A stretch of DNA of 64,000 nt from a virus, in the IMG/VR virus record IMGVR_UViG_3300027668_001405, positions 62,001 to 126,000 of that record. The stretch is one strand, 5' to 3'. The position numbers were made by a program, and so were the translations under genes. Below, in pieces: positions 18,620-26,574 of the stretch. Below the pieces are notes generated by a model. The model was not told the DNA's origin. It made no database searches and saw nothing but the letters and a program-made list of their open reading frames with translations. Positions within the stretch are counted from its first letter, which is position 1, and each line of letters starts with the position of its first letter.

Positions 18620-18938
18620 GAATTTAGATCCTCAGTGTAGAAAAGAGAACATGCAGGAAAAGAATAATATTCAGCTTAGTGCTACTGGTTATTTAAAACC
18701 TTGTTGTTTTTATGGTACAAGCATTAACTGGAAACAGCTAATGACATGGGCAGACAATCGAGGACTTGATATAGAGAATTTGAATATTACTAAACATAGT
18801 GTAGAGAAGATATATAACTCTCCATTATGGGCAAACATGTTGCTAGGACAAGTTACAGGCGACTTACCAACTCCATGTTGGGACCTGTGCAGAGTTAATA
18901 GCACAAATAAAATAGATGTAAAAAAACATGCAAAATAG
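18609..18938 (+). CDS. Free-standing SPASM-like domain (other half of split enzyme)
   Basis: 109 residues from the ATG at 18609, which overlaps the previous stop by 11 bases and lies in the +1 frame. It holds Cys9, a CC pair in YLKPCCFYG and a closing CWDLC, matching the C-terminal auxiliary-cluster region of the protein at 3026 (WPCCHIS...CRNNC). No radical SAM core of its own. Probably a partner that gives the preceding protein its auxiliary cluster. Confidence 0.75.
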   Translation: MFHKNLDPQCRKENMQEKNNIQLSATGYLKPCCFYGTSINWKQLMTWADNRGLDIENLNITKHSVEKIYNSPLWANMLLGQVTGDLPTPCWDLCRVNSTNKIDVKKHAK

Positions 18939-20235
18939 AGACCACGAACAACTAGCAATAAAGGAAGCTAAGGCCTGGTTACTCGAGCCTGGTAATAACT
19001 TCTGTGCTATGCCGTTTATACATATGGCAATTGAAGCCACTGGCGACATACGTCCATGTTGCATGGGCAAGCCTTTAGAAGGAATGAGTATAATAGGTAG
19101 TACAGTTGCAGAACAGTTCAGGTCTCCAATAAGAGAAGAGTTTGTAGAAAAATTTAGAAACAATTCAAAGCCAGCTGAGTGTTCAGCGTGTTGGAAAGAT
19201 CCTTTTATTAGAGCAAAGTTTTCAACCTCACCTGGAGCATTATCATCTACAATAAATTTTATGAACACTGGATCTATTGAGAAAGAACTAATATGGTTAG
19301 AGATTAAGCCGGGCAATAGATGTAATTTAAAGTGCAGGATATGTGGAGTACACAACAGTAGTGCATGGGCAAAAGATGCTAACTCATTACGCAATTTTAA
19401 ATTTGGCGAGAATGTTCCTTTTAAAGAAAGTGAAGCATTCCAAGTAACACAAGCTGGCGAGTGGATTGAAGATGAAAACTTCTGGACTCAACTGTCTGGA
19501 TTTGAGTCTATTGAGTTTTTACATTTTATGGGCGGAGAACCTTTTATGGTACCTGAACATTTTCAAATGCTAGAACACCTGGTTGCAATGCCACACTTGG
19601 ATACATCAAGAATAACGTTAGCTTACAATACAAATGGCACATATTTTCCTAGCGAAGAGAACTTAGAACTATATAAGAATTTTAAGAAAGTACATATGTC
19701 ACTAAGTATAGACGACTTTGGACCTAGATTTGAATATCAACGTAAACTAGCTGAATGGGACCAAGTAAAAGAGAACCTTAGAAAGTTTGCTTTATTAGGA
19801 GAAGATGATAAGTTCTTTGTTAATCTAGATCCTACTGTAAGTAACTATAACATATTTTACATGGCAGAGATTTGGGACGAGTTCACTAAACTTGGCTTTA
19901 GGTTTCAAAGAGGTGGATTGAATCATTTTGTATTTACTGGTCCAGATGCAATTATTAATATTCCAGTTGAGATGAAGAAAATAATAACTGATAAATATGA
20001 GTATGCACGTACAAATACAGGACTTGTTGAAGCCTATACAGTGTCAGCAATAGATTACATGAATAGTCAAAGACCAAATCCTGAAGCTTGGAGTGACTTC
20101 ATAAATAAAACTATGCACTTGGACAGTATCAGAAAAGAATCGTTTGAACAGACGTTTCCAGAGATGCATGCACTAATAAAGGGTACAGATGGTTTTAAGA
20201 GACAGATGGCTATAATGGAATCCATGAATGAATAA
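18928..20235 (+). CDS. Twitch-type radical SAM protein
   Basis: 435 residues, the longest copy. Auxiliary site Cys26 (FCAMPF), Cys44-Cys45, Cys85/Cys88; core Cys132, Cys136, Cys139 (CNLKCRIC); FMGGEPFM near residue 207. It has a 12-residue N-terminal extension relative to most copies. Starts 11 bases inside the previous gene. Confidence 0.87.
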   Translation: MQNRDHEQLAIKEAKAWLLEPGNNFCAMPFIHMAIEATGDIRPCCMGKPLEGMSIIGSTVAEQFRSPIREEFVEKFRNNSKPAECSACWKDPFIRAKFSTSPGALSSTINFMNTGSIEKELIWLEIKPGNRCNLKCRICGVHNSSAWAKDANSLRNFKFGENVPFKESEAFQVTQAGEWIEDENFWTQLSGFESIEFLHFMGGEPFMVPEHFQMLEHLVAMPHLDTSRITLAYNTNGTYFPSEENLELYKNFKKVHMSLSIDDFGPRFEYQRKLAEWDQVKENLRKFALLGEDDKFFVNLDPTVSNYNIFYMAEIWDEFTKLGFRFQRGGLNHFVFTGPDAIINIPVEMKKIITDKYEYARTNTGLVEAYTVSAIDYMNSQRPNPEAWSDFINKTMHLDSIRKESFEQTFPEMHALIKGTDGFKRQMAIMESMNE

Positions 20236-20590
20236 TTTTAAAAACTTAATCAAGCACTATGATGATAAACCGTCTGAAGAGGATAACGCAAACAATGTTA
20301 TGGCTCGTGATGAGAATGATTTCCGTGGATGGGAATGTTGGGCAGGAGTACAAAACATTACTATTAGTAATACGGGAGATGTGTACAGAGCAATATGTAA
20401 AGTGGGTGGTAAACTTGGAAACATTTATGATGGATTTGAGATGCCCCAAGAAACAATTATATGTAATAAGCCTAGATGTATTTGTTCAGCAGATGTGCAG
20501 TTATCTAAAGCGTTACCAGAGCACGTACATAAATTAAGAATAGGCAATGAATCAAACCAATTAAACTTTGATGACATATATAGATCATGA
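20228..20590 (+). CDS. Free-standing SPASM-like domain
   Basis: 120 residues. The middle part (GWECWAGVQNITISNTGDV, then GNIYDGF, then C-x(3)-RCIC and SADVQL) aligns with the C-terminal 90 residues of the radical SAM protein at 21875 (GWECSSGYRSIIIREPDGS, GNIETGF, CTTDSCVSSAD). Thus it is the auxiliary domain alone, without a CxxxCxxC core. A likely partner is the domain-less radical SAM protein at 17281. Overlaps both neighbours by 4-8 bases. Confidence 0.7.
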   Translation: MNNFKNLIKHYDDKPSEEDNANNVMARDENDFRGWECWAGVQNITISNTGDVYRAICKVGGKLGNIYDGFEMPQETIICNKPRCICSADVQLSKALPEHVHKLRIGNESNQLNFDDIYRS

Positions 20591-21885
20591 ACAATTATAA
20601 CAAATTTAAAGAACGAGCAATAGGCAAGCTACATGGGATGCCAGTAGACAAAGAAACATTTTGTCCACTACCATTTGTACATGTTAGCACAATGCCACAT
20701 GGTGAAGTTAAACTATGTTGTAGAGCTCAACCACCTAAGAACGGAACAAACCCTAACGTTAAGAATCCTGAGTTTAATCTTAAAGATTATTGGCACAGTG
20801 AATATATGAATGAGGTGCGTGATGACTTAATATTAGGTGTAAAGAATTCACAGTGTAGTAATTGCTGGAAGATGGAAGACAACGAAATTGTTAGTTTACG
20901 TATGAATAGAATTACTGACTTAATGGACAACGATACATACAAACAGAATATAAACAAGTACCTAGTAGAACGTGAAGTAGATTTTAGTATTCCACTAATT
21001 GAACTTAAACTAAGCAACGTGTGCAACTTTAAGTGTCGCATGTGTTGGCCAAAGGATAGTTCAAAGTGGGTAACAGACTGGGATAAAGTTTCTAAATTTT
21101 ACAGTGAAGGCGACCAGCGTTACATAGAAGAGATTGTAGATAGCAACGGCCTACGTAAATCTAGGGTAATGAATTTATATGAGAAGGATAAAGACTTTGT
21201 TGATCAATTACTTGAATTGATGTCAACAGTTGAAGAAATAGAATTTGCCGGAGGCGAACCATTAATGGATCCAATACATTATCGTGTATTAAACAACATA
21301 CCAAATCCTGAGAATGTTACACTAAAATACAGCACAAACCTAAGCATTATGAAGATGGGCAAAAACAACGTAATTGACTTGTGGAAGAAGTTCAAGAGCA
21401 TTAAACTTACAATTAGCATAGATGGATATAAAGATCTTAATGCTAAAATTAGACGTGGTGCTGACTGGGACCTACTAAAGCATAACATTGCACTTGTTAA
21501 AGAGCATTGTCCTAACATAGATGTAATCAAAGGATCAACATGTATTAGCGGTATGAACGCAGAAGACTTGGGCAAAACAGCTGAAGCTATTGTGTTTGAA
21601 TTAGGTATACATTGGCACACAAGTCGTGTACAATGGCCCGATTTTTTACATGCTAACGTATTAAGCCCTGTACAACTAAAACGCGGTATTGATAGCTTAC
21701 AGACGCTCTTAGACACCCTGCCGGGGCGTGATAACGTACCCAGACAGTTTATGATGGAAACACATATTAAAGGTGCAATGAGCTGGTTAGAGTCATGTAT
21801 AGAGAAAAACGAACACCACAACAAATACACAAAATTTACTGAATTTAATGCAAAAATAACGGAGATGGATACAAATGGAAAATAA
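20587..21885 (+). CDS. Twitch-type radical SAM protein
   Basis: 432 residues. Auxiliary site Cys26 (FCPLPF), Cys44-Cys45, Cys90/Cys93; core Cys146, Cys150, Cys153 (CNFKCRMC); the SAM motif reads FAGGEPLMDP. Its closest relative by eye is the protein at 7826: both have the YSTNLSIMK / YATNLSMIK segment and similar C-termini. Confidence 0.87.
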   Translation: MNNYNKFKERAIGKLHGMPVDKETFCPLPFVHVSTMPHGEVKLCCRAQPPKNGTNPNVKNPEFNLKDYWHSEYMNEVRDDLILGVKNSQCSNCWKMEDNEIVSLRMNRITDLMDNDTYKQNINKYLVEREVDFSIPLIELKLSNVCNFKCRMCWPKDSSKWVTDWDKVSKFYSEGDQRYIEEIVDSNGLRKSRVMNLYEKDKDFVDQLLELMSTVEEIEFAGGEPLMDPIHYRVLNNIPNPENVTLKYSTNLSIMKMGKNNVIDLWKKFKSIKLTISIDGYKDLNAKIRRGADWDLLKHNIALVKEHCPNIDVIKGSTCISGMNAEDLGKTAEAIVFELGIHWHTSRVQWPDFLHANVLSPVQLKRGIDSLQTLLDTLPGRDNVPRQFMMETHIKGAMSWLESCIEKNEHHNKYTKFTEFNAKITEMDTNGK

Positions 21886-23062
21886 AGAAGACTTGAAATG
21901 GAGCGAATATGACTTTACTAAAACACCATACGATAAGTTGGTGCGTGTGGGTCAGCGTAATATTCTGTACCGCGACATGTTTACTGTTAGTTGGTTGCTT
22001 GGCCGTTTTTGCAACTATAATTGTAGCTACTGTTGGCCTTACGCTAGGAGTGGTAAAAAAGATCACAGACCTACTGAACTAAATTTAAAGACTATTGATG
22101 AGATTAAACGTCAAGCACGTGAACGTGGATTTAATAGTTTCCACTTTAGTCTAAGTGGAGGCGAACCAACTTTCCATCCAGGCTACTTAGACATGTTAAA
22201 GCATCTAAGTGATGATGCACATAACACAAACTATACAAGTGTACACATGACATCAAATTGTAGTCGTAATATGAAATGGTTTAAGACATATTGTGAATAC
22301 GCAAGTAAATTCCATCGTGCAAGTATTACAGCTAGTTTGCATACTGAACATGTTAACACACCTGAGAAGATGCAAGACTTGGCAGAGAAATTAATCATGT
22401 GTCAAGAACATGATGTACAGGTAACTATTAACATGGTTATGGTTCCTGATCTATTCCAAGAATATTATGATAATGCATTATTTTATCATAACCAAGGAAT
22501 TAACGTTACGCTAAAACCTCAATCAGATCCAACAGCAAGTAAAATTGTAGATGGTTACACACCTGAGATGTTAGCTAAGTTGCACAACGGTATGCCACAA
22601 CGTAGTTACACAGAAGCTAAAGCACAACATAAGCAGTTAGTGGTTAGACCTAAGCCTACATTTAAAATTGATAAAGACGATCATTATCGTAAGCAAACAG
22701 CGGCAGTGCCGTGGAATATGCAAGTAGAATTTAGAGACGATAAAGGTGATCCATATTACATGGACCAAGCAGAACGTTTTAATGCGTTTAACTTTAATAA
22801 GTTTAAAGGGTGGGAATGTAGTAGTGGATATCGTAGTATTATTATCCGTGAACCTGATGGAAGTGTGAAGCGTAGTTATAGCTGTCACGATCAACCTCTA
22901 GGTAACATTGAAACAGGATTTAAGTTGTTTGATGGACCTAAGGTGTGTACAACAGATTCATGTGTTAGTAGTGCAGATAGTAAAATCCCCAAACGAGCGC
23001 CGGGGACTAAGTTGCCTTTATGGCCAGGTGATAAAACATATGAGCATGGAACGTTTGACTAA
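21875..23062 (+). CDS. Radical SAM protein with C-terminal SPASM-like domain
   Basis: 395 residues. Core Cys46, Cys50, Cys53 (CNYNCSYC) and LSGGEPTFHP near residue 95. The C-terminal 90 residues carry GWEC, SCHD and CTTDSC, a Cys-rich auxiliary domain that also exists alone at 20228. Last gene of the plus-strand island; its stop is one base from the stop of the convergent SprT-like gene and no terminator hairpin is evident. Confidence 0.85.
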   Translation: MENKEDLKWSEYDFTKTPYDKLVRVGQRNILYRDMFTVSWLLGRFCNYNCSYCWPYARSGKKDHRPTELNLKTIDEIKRQARERGFNSFHFSLSGGEPTFHPGYLDMLKHLSDDAHNTNYTSVHMTSNCSRNMKWFKTYCEYASKFHRASITASLHTEHVNTPEKMQDLAEKLIMCQEHDVQVTINMVMVPDLFQEYYDNALFYHNQGINVTLKPQSDPTASKIVDGYTPEMLAKLHNGMPQRSYTEAKAQHKQLVVRPKPTFKIDKDDHYRKQTAAVPWNMQVEFRDDKGDPYYMDQAERFNAFNFNKFKGWECSSGYRSIIIREPDGSVKRSYSCHDQPLGNIETGFKLFDGPKVCTTDSCVSSADSKIPKRAPGTKLPLWPGDKTYEHGTFD

Positions 23063-23063
23063 G

Positions 23064-23534
23064 CTATTTTATGTTAGCCCACTTCTTTTCTGAACAGCCT
23101 TCTTTCTGTGCCCAACGAATAAACAATCCACACTCTCTACCATTAGCTTCAATCTCCCAAGGCAGATCCCAATAGTCTGTGGCATCACTAATCATTTGAT
23201 CTTTCCACTTCCAATACTTTGCTTTACTGGCCTGTGTGTTTGAGTGTACGTAGTCAGTCATCTCTCTACGAGCATACTGTTTAACATGTACCATTTCGTG
23301 TGCAACAGTTTCTAGCATTGTACGCAAGCCTACAGTATGATCAACTTCAATAAAGAAGTCTCTATCTGTCTCACGCAAACAATATCCGTTTGCATCACCT
23401 TTTAGTTTTGTTAGTTTAACCTCTATTCTAAGACTTGCCATACGTGGCATTAATTTCTTTATGCAATAATTAACCATAGAACGAGCATACTCACGTTGGC
23501 GAGTCTTGCCTCCTATAATTTCAATATCATTCAT
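23064..23534 (-). CDS. SprT-like zinc metallopeptidase
   Basis: 156 residues with the zincin motif HEMVH in a TVAHEMVHVKQYARRE helix and a downstream DLPWEIEANGRE segment with the third ligand, as in SprT-like proteins common in phages. May process host or phage proteins on DNA; target unknown. Last gene of the transcript that begins at the promoter 24149-24177. Confidence 0.75.
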   Translation of the reverse strand: MNDIEIIGGKTRQREYARSMVNYCIKKLMPRMASLRIEVKLTKLKGDANGYCLRETDRDFFIEVDHTVGLRTMLETVAHEMVHVKQYARREMTDYVHSNTQASKAKYWKWKDQMISDATDYWDLPWEIEANGRECGLFIRWAQKEGCSEKKWANIK

Positions 23535-23538
23535 AATA

Positions 23539-23754
23539 TTATCTTTCTAATACACAAAACGAACCAAAGTGCTTATCAAAAACACTTACTAAATTTTCAT
23601 AATCCCCTGACATCATTTCTTTTGTAATTAATGCGCCGTCCATATTAAGTTGTCTAGCAAAGTTGCTAGCATGAGCCATCATATTAAACGCATTACCTTC
23701 AGGGCCTGTTAAGTCAATAACTACCTCAGTAACTGGTTGCTTTTCTCTAATCAT
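23539..23754 (-). CDS. Small unknown phage protein
   Basis: 71 residues, soluble. The first half (EVVIDLTGPEGNAFNMMAHA) has a beta-turn-helix look; no domain recognised. Overlaps the upstream gene by 4 bases (ATGA type) within a three-gene transcript. Confidence 0.6.
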   Translation of the reverse strand: MIREKQPVTEVVIDLTGPEGNAFNMMAHASNFARQLNMDGALITKEMMSGDYENLVSVFDKHFGSFCVLER

Positions 23755-24113
23755 TTGCTAATTCCTAAAAAGTCTGTTTTCAACACTTCCAATTGATTAA
23801 TTGAATCAGGGTACTTTGTAAGCAAATCTACTGGATCAAGTTTATCTGCCATCTCTTCAAACGATTGATAAAAAGCTTCTGGTGTTTCAAACTTATCACC
23901 AACTGCCATAAAACAATCAGCATCAACATAGTTCCAATTAATAGCTCCATCTTCGTCTATGTTCTCAGAATTAGCAATAGCTTTTATCATAGTTGTTTCC
24001 AACATATCTTGTTGCTTCAATGTGTTCCAAAGACTTTCAGGAATAACTTGGTAGCCCATAATTGTTTTTGCGTTACAGTATTCTGCGTAAGTATTATATT
24101 TGCTTGCTATCAT
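23751..24113 (-). CDS. Unknown phage protein
   Basis: 120 residues, acidic and mostly helical by eye, no recognised family. First gene behind the sigma-70 promoter at 24149-24177, so probably early; the leader is about 30 bases. Confidence 0.6.
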   Translation of the reverse strand: MIASKYNTYAEYCNAKTIMGYQVIPESLWNTLKQQDMLETTMIKAIANSENIDEDGAINWNYVDADCFMAVGDKFETPEAFYQSFEEMADKLDPVDLLTKYPDSINQLEVLKTDFLGISK

Positions 24114-24127
24114 TTTGTAGTTCCTTG

Positions 24128-24184
24128 CTTTGTTTAACTTATACTACTATTATAGCAAGAACTCTTGGTACTGTCAACCTTTTT
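24128..24184. repeat. 57-bp promoter repeat, copy 1
   Basis: Matches 50898-50954 over 57 bases with 4 mismatches, covering a full minus-strand promoter plus 21 bases downstream of the -10 box. The mismatches fall at the centre of the inverted repeat and beside the -35 box. Confidence 0.8.
24149..24177 (-). promoter_or_regulatory. Sigma-70 promoter with operator-like inverted repeat
   Basis: Read on the minus strand: TTGACA (24172-24177), 17-base spacer, TATAAT (24149-24154), with TGC before the -10 box (extended -10). The spacer holds the inverted repeat CAAGA-NN-TCTTG at 24156-24167. Drives the genes 24113 down to 23064. Confidence 0.85.
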
Positions 24185-24190
24185 ATTCAT

Positions 24191-24217
24191 TAAAAAACCC
24201 TGTAAAAACAAGGCTTT
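24191..24217 (-). terminator. Rho-independent terminator
   Basis: On the minus strand AAAGCCTTG pairs with CAGGGTTTT (two G-U pairs) around a short loop, followed by a run of T. It ends the transcript of the gene 24245-24751 just before the next promoter. Confidence 0.6.
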
Positions 24218-24244
24218 ATAATTTATTTTGATTTAATTTTAAAT

Positions 24245-24751
24245 TTATCTAACTATTTGGTTGATTATTCCCTGATCTACGCCATTAGCCTTCAGTTCTT
24301 TTTCCTTAGGAGGCAATGCAAAACGTTTAATCCTGTCAAACGTAAACTCATCATTGCTTATTAGGCCACCCTTTTGCTCTTCTTTAACTTTAAACTGGCC
24401 TTCCATTGGAGTACCTTCTTCTGCCTTCTGCTTCATGCCTTGCATCTTCTTTGCATTCTCTTTTGTGTATGGCATTCTGTAATACGTTGGTCTAGGTTCG
24501 TCAGCATGCCTAACCAAAAAGTAAATGTTGGGCTTTTGTACTTCTGCCCATAACACTGTTACTTCACCTTTTGGTAGTGCATCAACTGGCGTACCTTGTA
24601 GTACATATATCGAATAGCCTGTAAATATACTGCTCACTAATACAAGTGGGATTAAAAAGAACGTAATAACGTTATTCTTTCCAGTTTGTATAATAGCATA
24701 TATAGCAACCACTGCTAACATGAACAGTAAAATTGTAGCTAGGTAAATCAT
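24245..24751 (-). CDS. Membrane protein of unknown function
   Basis: 168 residues from the ATG at 24751, chosen for AAAGG six bases upstream and for the TAATG junction with the 34-residue gene before it; an ATG 42 bases earlier lacks a good site. Two hydrophobic segments (about residues 2-20 and 28-50) then a 115-residue charged soluble part with many Lys and Glu. Probably an inner-membrane protein with a cytoplasmic tail. Confidence 0.65.
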   Translation of the reverse strand: MIYLATILLFMLAVVAIYAIIQTGKNNVITFFLIPLVLVSSIFTGYSIYVLQGTPVDALPKGEVTVLWAEVQKPNIYFLVRHADEPRPTYYRMPYTKENAKKMQGMKQKAEEGTPMEGQFKVKEEQKGGLISNDEFTFDRIKRFALPPKEKELKANGVDQGIINQIVR

Positions 24752-24855
24752 TATATACCTTTCAGTTTCGTAAAGCCTGAAAATGAACGACATTTTGCTG
24801 CCTGAGATCTTTGAAAACGATTCAATCCTCTAGCTAAAAATATATCTTGTATCAT
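24751..24855 (-). CDS. Very small ORF (34 aa) with strong ribosome site
   Basis: Codes for a basic 34-residue peptide starting MIQDIFLARGLNRF. The evidence is translational: AGGAGG sits 8 bases before the ATG, the ATG overlaps the stop of the oxygenase-like gene, and its stop forms TAATG with the next start. It could be a real small protein or a coupling leader. Confidence 0.5.
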   Translation of the reverse strand: MIQDIFLARGLNRFQRSQAAKCRSFSGFTKLKGI

Positions 24856-25934
24856 TGGGTTTCCTCCTGTTTAAGTGGATGTGCAGGATCTACATTTAAG
24901 TATTTCCCCCACTCTGCATAGTAATGACGCATACCAACTTCATCGTGTATAGTATTGTTTTCGTGTCTACCATGTAGTATGTTTCTTCGTTCTGTTCCTG
25001 GTGCCATTGCTACACCCTGTCCTGTTACTCCTAGCAAATCTTCATGTAAGTTACGACCAAATGGACCCCATATAGAGTTATGATCATTTACACGTTGCTT
25101 TCGTTCTTCTGGAGTATCTTTTAATAATCCGTATCCACGGAATTCAATTAATACGCTGTTTGGTCCTAGTGGAGTAATACTATCACTACGATACGCACTA
25201 CCACGTAGGTTAAAATTGTAACCTGGAAACAAGTCTACCATGTACCACTGATTTGGTGGAACACCTGGAAAGCTCAATGCTCCTCTATCTGCGGCTCCTT
25301 CAAACTTATCATACTGCACTTCAAAGCTACCAACATTAACATGCCCGTTGTCAAACCCTGTACATGCACGAGCAAAGTACTCAGGAGTGAATCCGGTAAT
25401 TCTATTAAAGTAATGCATGTAATCGTGATAGAACTCACTGTTAGTATCATGCCATAGTTTATAGTTTGTAGGTATAATTGCTTTATGATAATGGAACACT
25501 TCTAGTTCCTCTGTATCAATAGCTGTATCAATACAATCAAATGCACCGTCTGTCCATTCTTCAACACTCATACTTGGTTCAGGATTTAGTGTTGTCCATA
25601 CCATGCCTCCGTGTTTTACTTCACAAGGTAATTCCTTTGCACCAACAAGATTAGCCCAGGTTGTAATACCTGCTACGCCACGTATGTTACCAGGATTAAT
25701 ATATGATTTAATATGGTCACCGTGATTTACTATGACTATGTTTTGAAATGCAATCTGTGATGTTCTATAGCTACCTATTTCTTTTATTTCACTTTTATGT
25801 ATAATTGGGATCCATACTTTAGCAAAGATTTCTTTAATCTCTTCTTCGTATATTTCTTGACTGCTGTAGCACTCGCTACTAATATATTCAACTGTTGGTT
25901 CTTCTAACCAATTTTTATGATTACGGGCTGGCAT
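24852..25934 (-). CDS. Rieske-type oxygenase alpha-subunit-like protein lacking the Rieske cluster
   Basis: 360 residues. The N-terminus (YEEEIKEIFAKVWIPIIHKSEI) and GSYRTSQIAFQNIVIVNHGD are those of ring-hydroxylating oxygenase alpha subunits, and the catalytic half keeps NSEFYHDYMHYF (N-x-x-E-x-YH-x-x-x-H) and a later LHEDLLGVTGQG with the likely Asp. But the C-x-H and C-x-x-H ligands of the [2Fe-2S] cluster are absent; the whole loop is replaced by a short GNIRGVAGITTWAN stretch. Without the cluster it cannot take electrons in the usual way. Confidence 0.75.
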   Translation of the reverse strand: MPARNHKNWLEEPTVEYISSECYSSQEIYEEEIKEIFAKVWIPIIHKSEIKEIGSYRTSQIAFQNIVIVNHGDHIKSYINPGNIRGVAGITTWANLVGAKELPCEVKHGGMVWTTLNPEPSMSVEEWTDGAFDCIDTAIDTEELEVFHYHKAIIPTNYKLWHDTNSEFYHDYMHYFNRITGFTPEYFARACTGFDNGHVNVGSFEVQYDKFEGAADRGALSFPGVPPNQWYMVDLFPGYNFNLRGSAYRSDSITPLGPNSVLIEFRGYGLLKDTPEERKQRVNDHNSIWGPFGRNLHEDLLGVTGQGVAMAPGTERRNILHGRHENNTIHDEVGMRHYYAEWGKYLNVDPAHPLKQEETQ

Positions 25935-25965
25935 AATTAATCTCCTATGCGTTATCCTTCTTCAA

Positions 25966-25973
25966 TATTTATC
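25966..25973 (-). promoter_or_regulatory. Possible T4-type late promoter box (GATAAATA)
   Basis: Lies in the 40-base gap before the oxygenase-like gene; one base from TATAAATA. Weak evidence given AT-richness. Confidence 0.2.
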
Positions 25974-25974
25974 A

Positions 25975-26574
25975 TTATGGCATTGCTCCACCATTTGGAA
26001 CAACATTTTTAAAGTGCTGGAATATTTCTGTAACAAATCCTTCTGCATCTATCGTAAACGCAGGCAATCTATTAATTTCTCGCTTTCTAGTTATAACACC
26101 TGATATGCTGTATACTTCTCTATAAGGGTTAACCTTTAGTACAGTAACAGTATAGTCAACTGGCTCTGGTCCACGCTTGGAATATCCATGCACTGATACA
26201 AAATAGTCGCCTGGTATAATACCTCTAATAGTTGCTGTTTCTCTATTAGACTTTACGACTAGTGTTACTCCGTCAACAACAATCCTATCGTTGGCATGTC
26301 CTAGATCATCTCTGTCTAGGTGTACAGGAGTATTTTCTCTATTACTAAATCCTACAGGGTGGTCTTCATCACGTGCAACCCATAAGTCCATGTCATCTGT
26401 CAGTTCTTTGTTCCATTCTAAGATGATAACAAATTCTGCCTTATTGGGTATGTCAGCTTTTTTGCTTATGGGATTGATTAGCAGAAATGCTATTACAAAT
26501 AATAGCACAAAGCCAATCAGAACATTGAATAGCAGGTCCACAAAGGACAAATTAGAATGAAATCTTCTAGCCAT
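25975..26574 (-). CDS. ExbD/TolR-like protein with periplasmic beta domain
   Basis: 199 residues. One membrane span at about residues 10-33 with an Asp at residue 13 (SFVDLLFNVL), as in ExbD/TolR/MotB where this Asp carries protons. The periplasmic part has ILEWNKELTDDMDLWV and later GDYFVSVHGYS, which resembles DUF2135-type domains rather than the ExbD periplasmic fold. Its start overlaps the end of the ExbB-like gene by 8 bases, so the two very likely form a membrane complex. Confidence 0.65.
   Translation of the reverse strand: MARRFHSNLSFVDLLFNVLIGFVLLFVIAFLLINPISKKADIPNKAEFVIILEWNKELTDDMDLWVARDEDHPVGFSNRENTPVHLDRDDLGHANDRIVVDGVTLVVKSNRETATIRGIIPGDYFVSVHGYSKRGPEPVDYTVTVLKVNPYREVYSISGVITRKREINRLPAFTIDAEGFVTEIFQHFKNVVPNGGAMP

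Noticed and set aside
21279-21830. Minus-strand ORF of 183 codons
   Set aside because: Lies wholly inside a radical SAM gene with intact motifs on the other strand.
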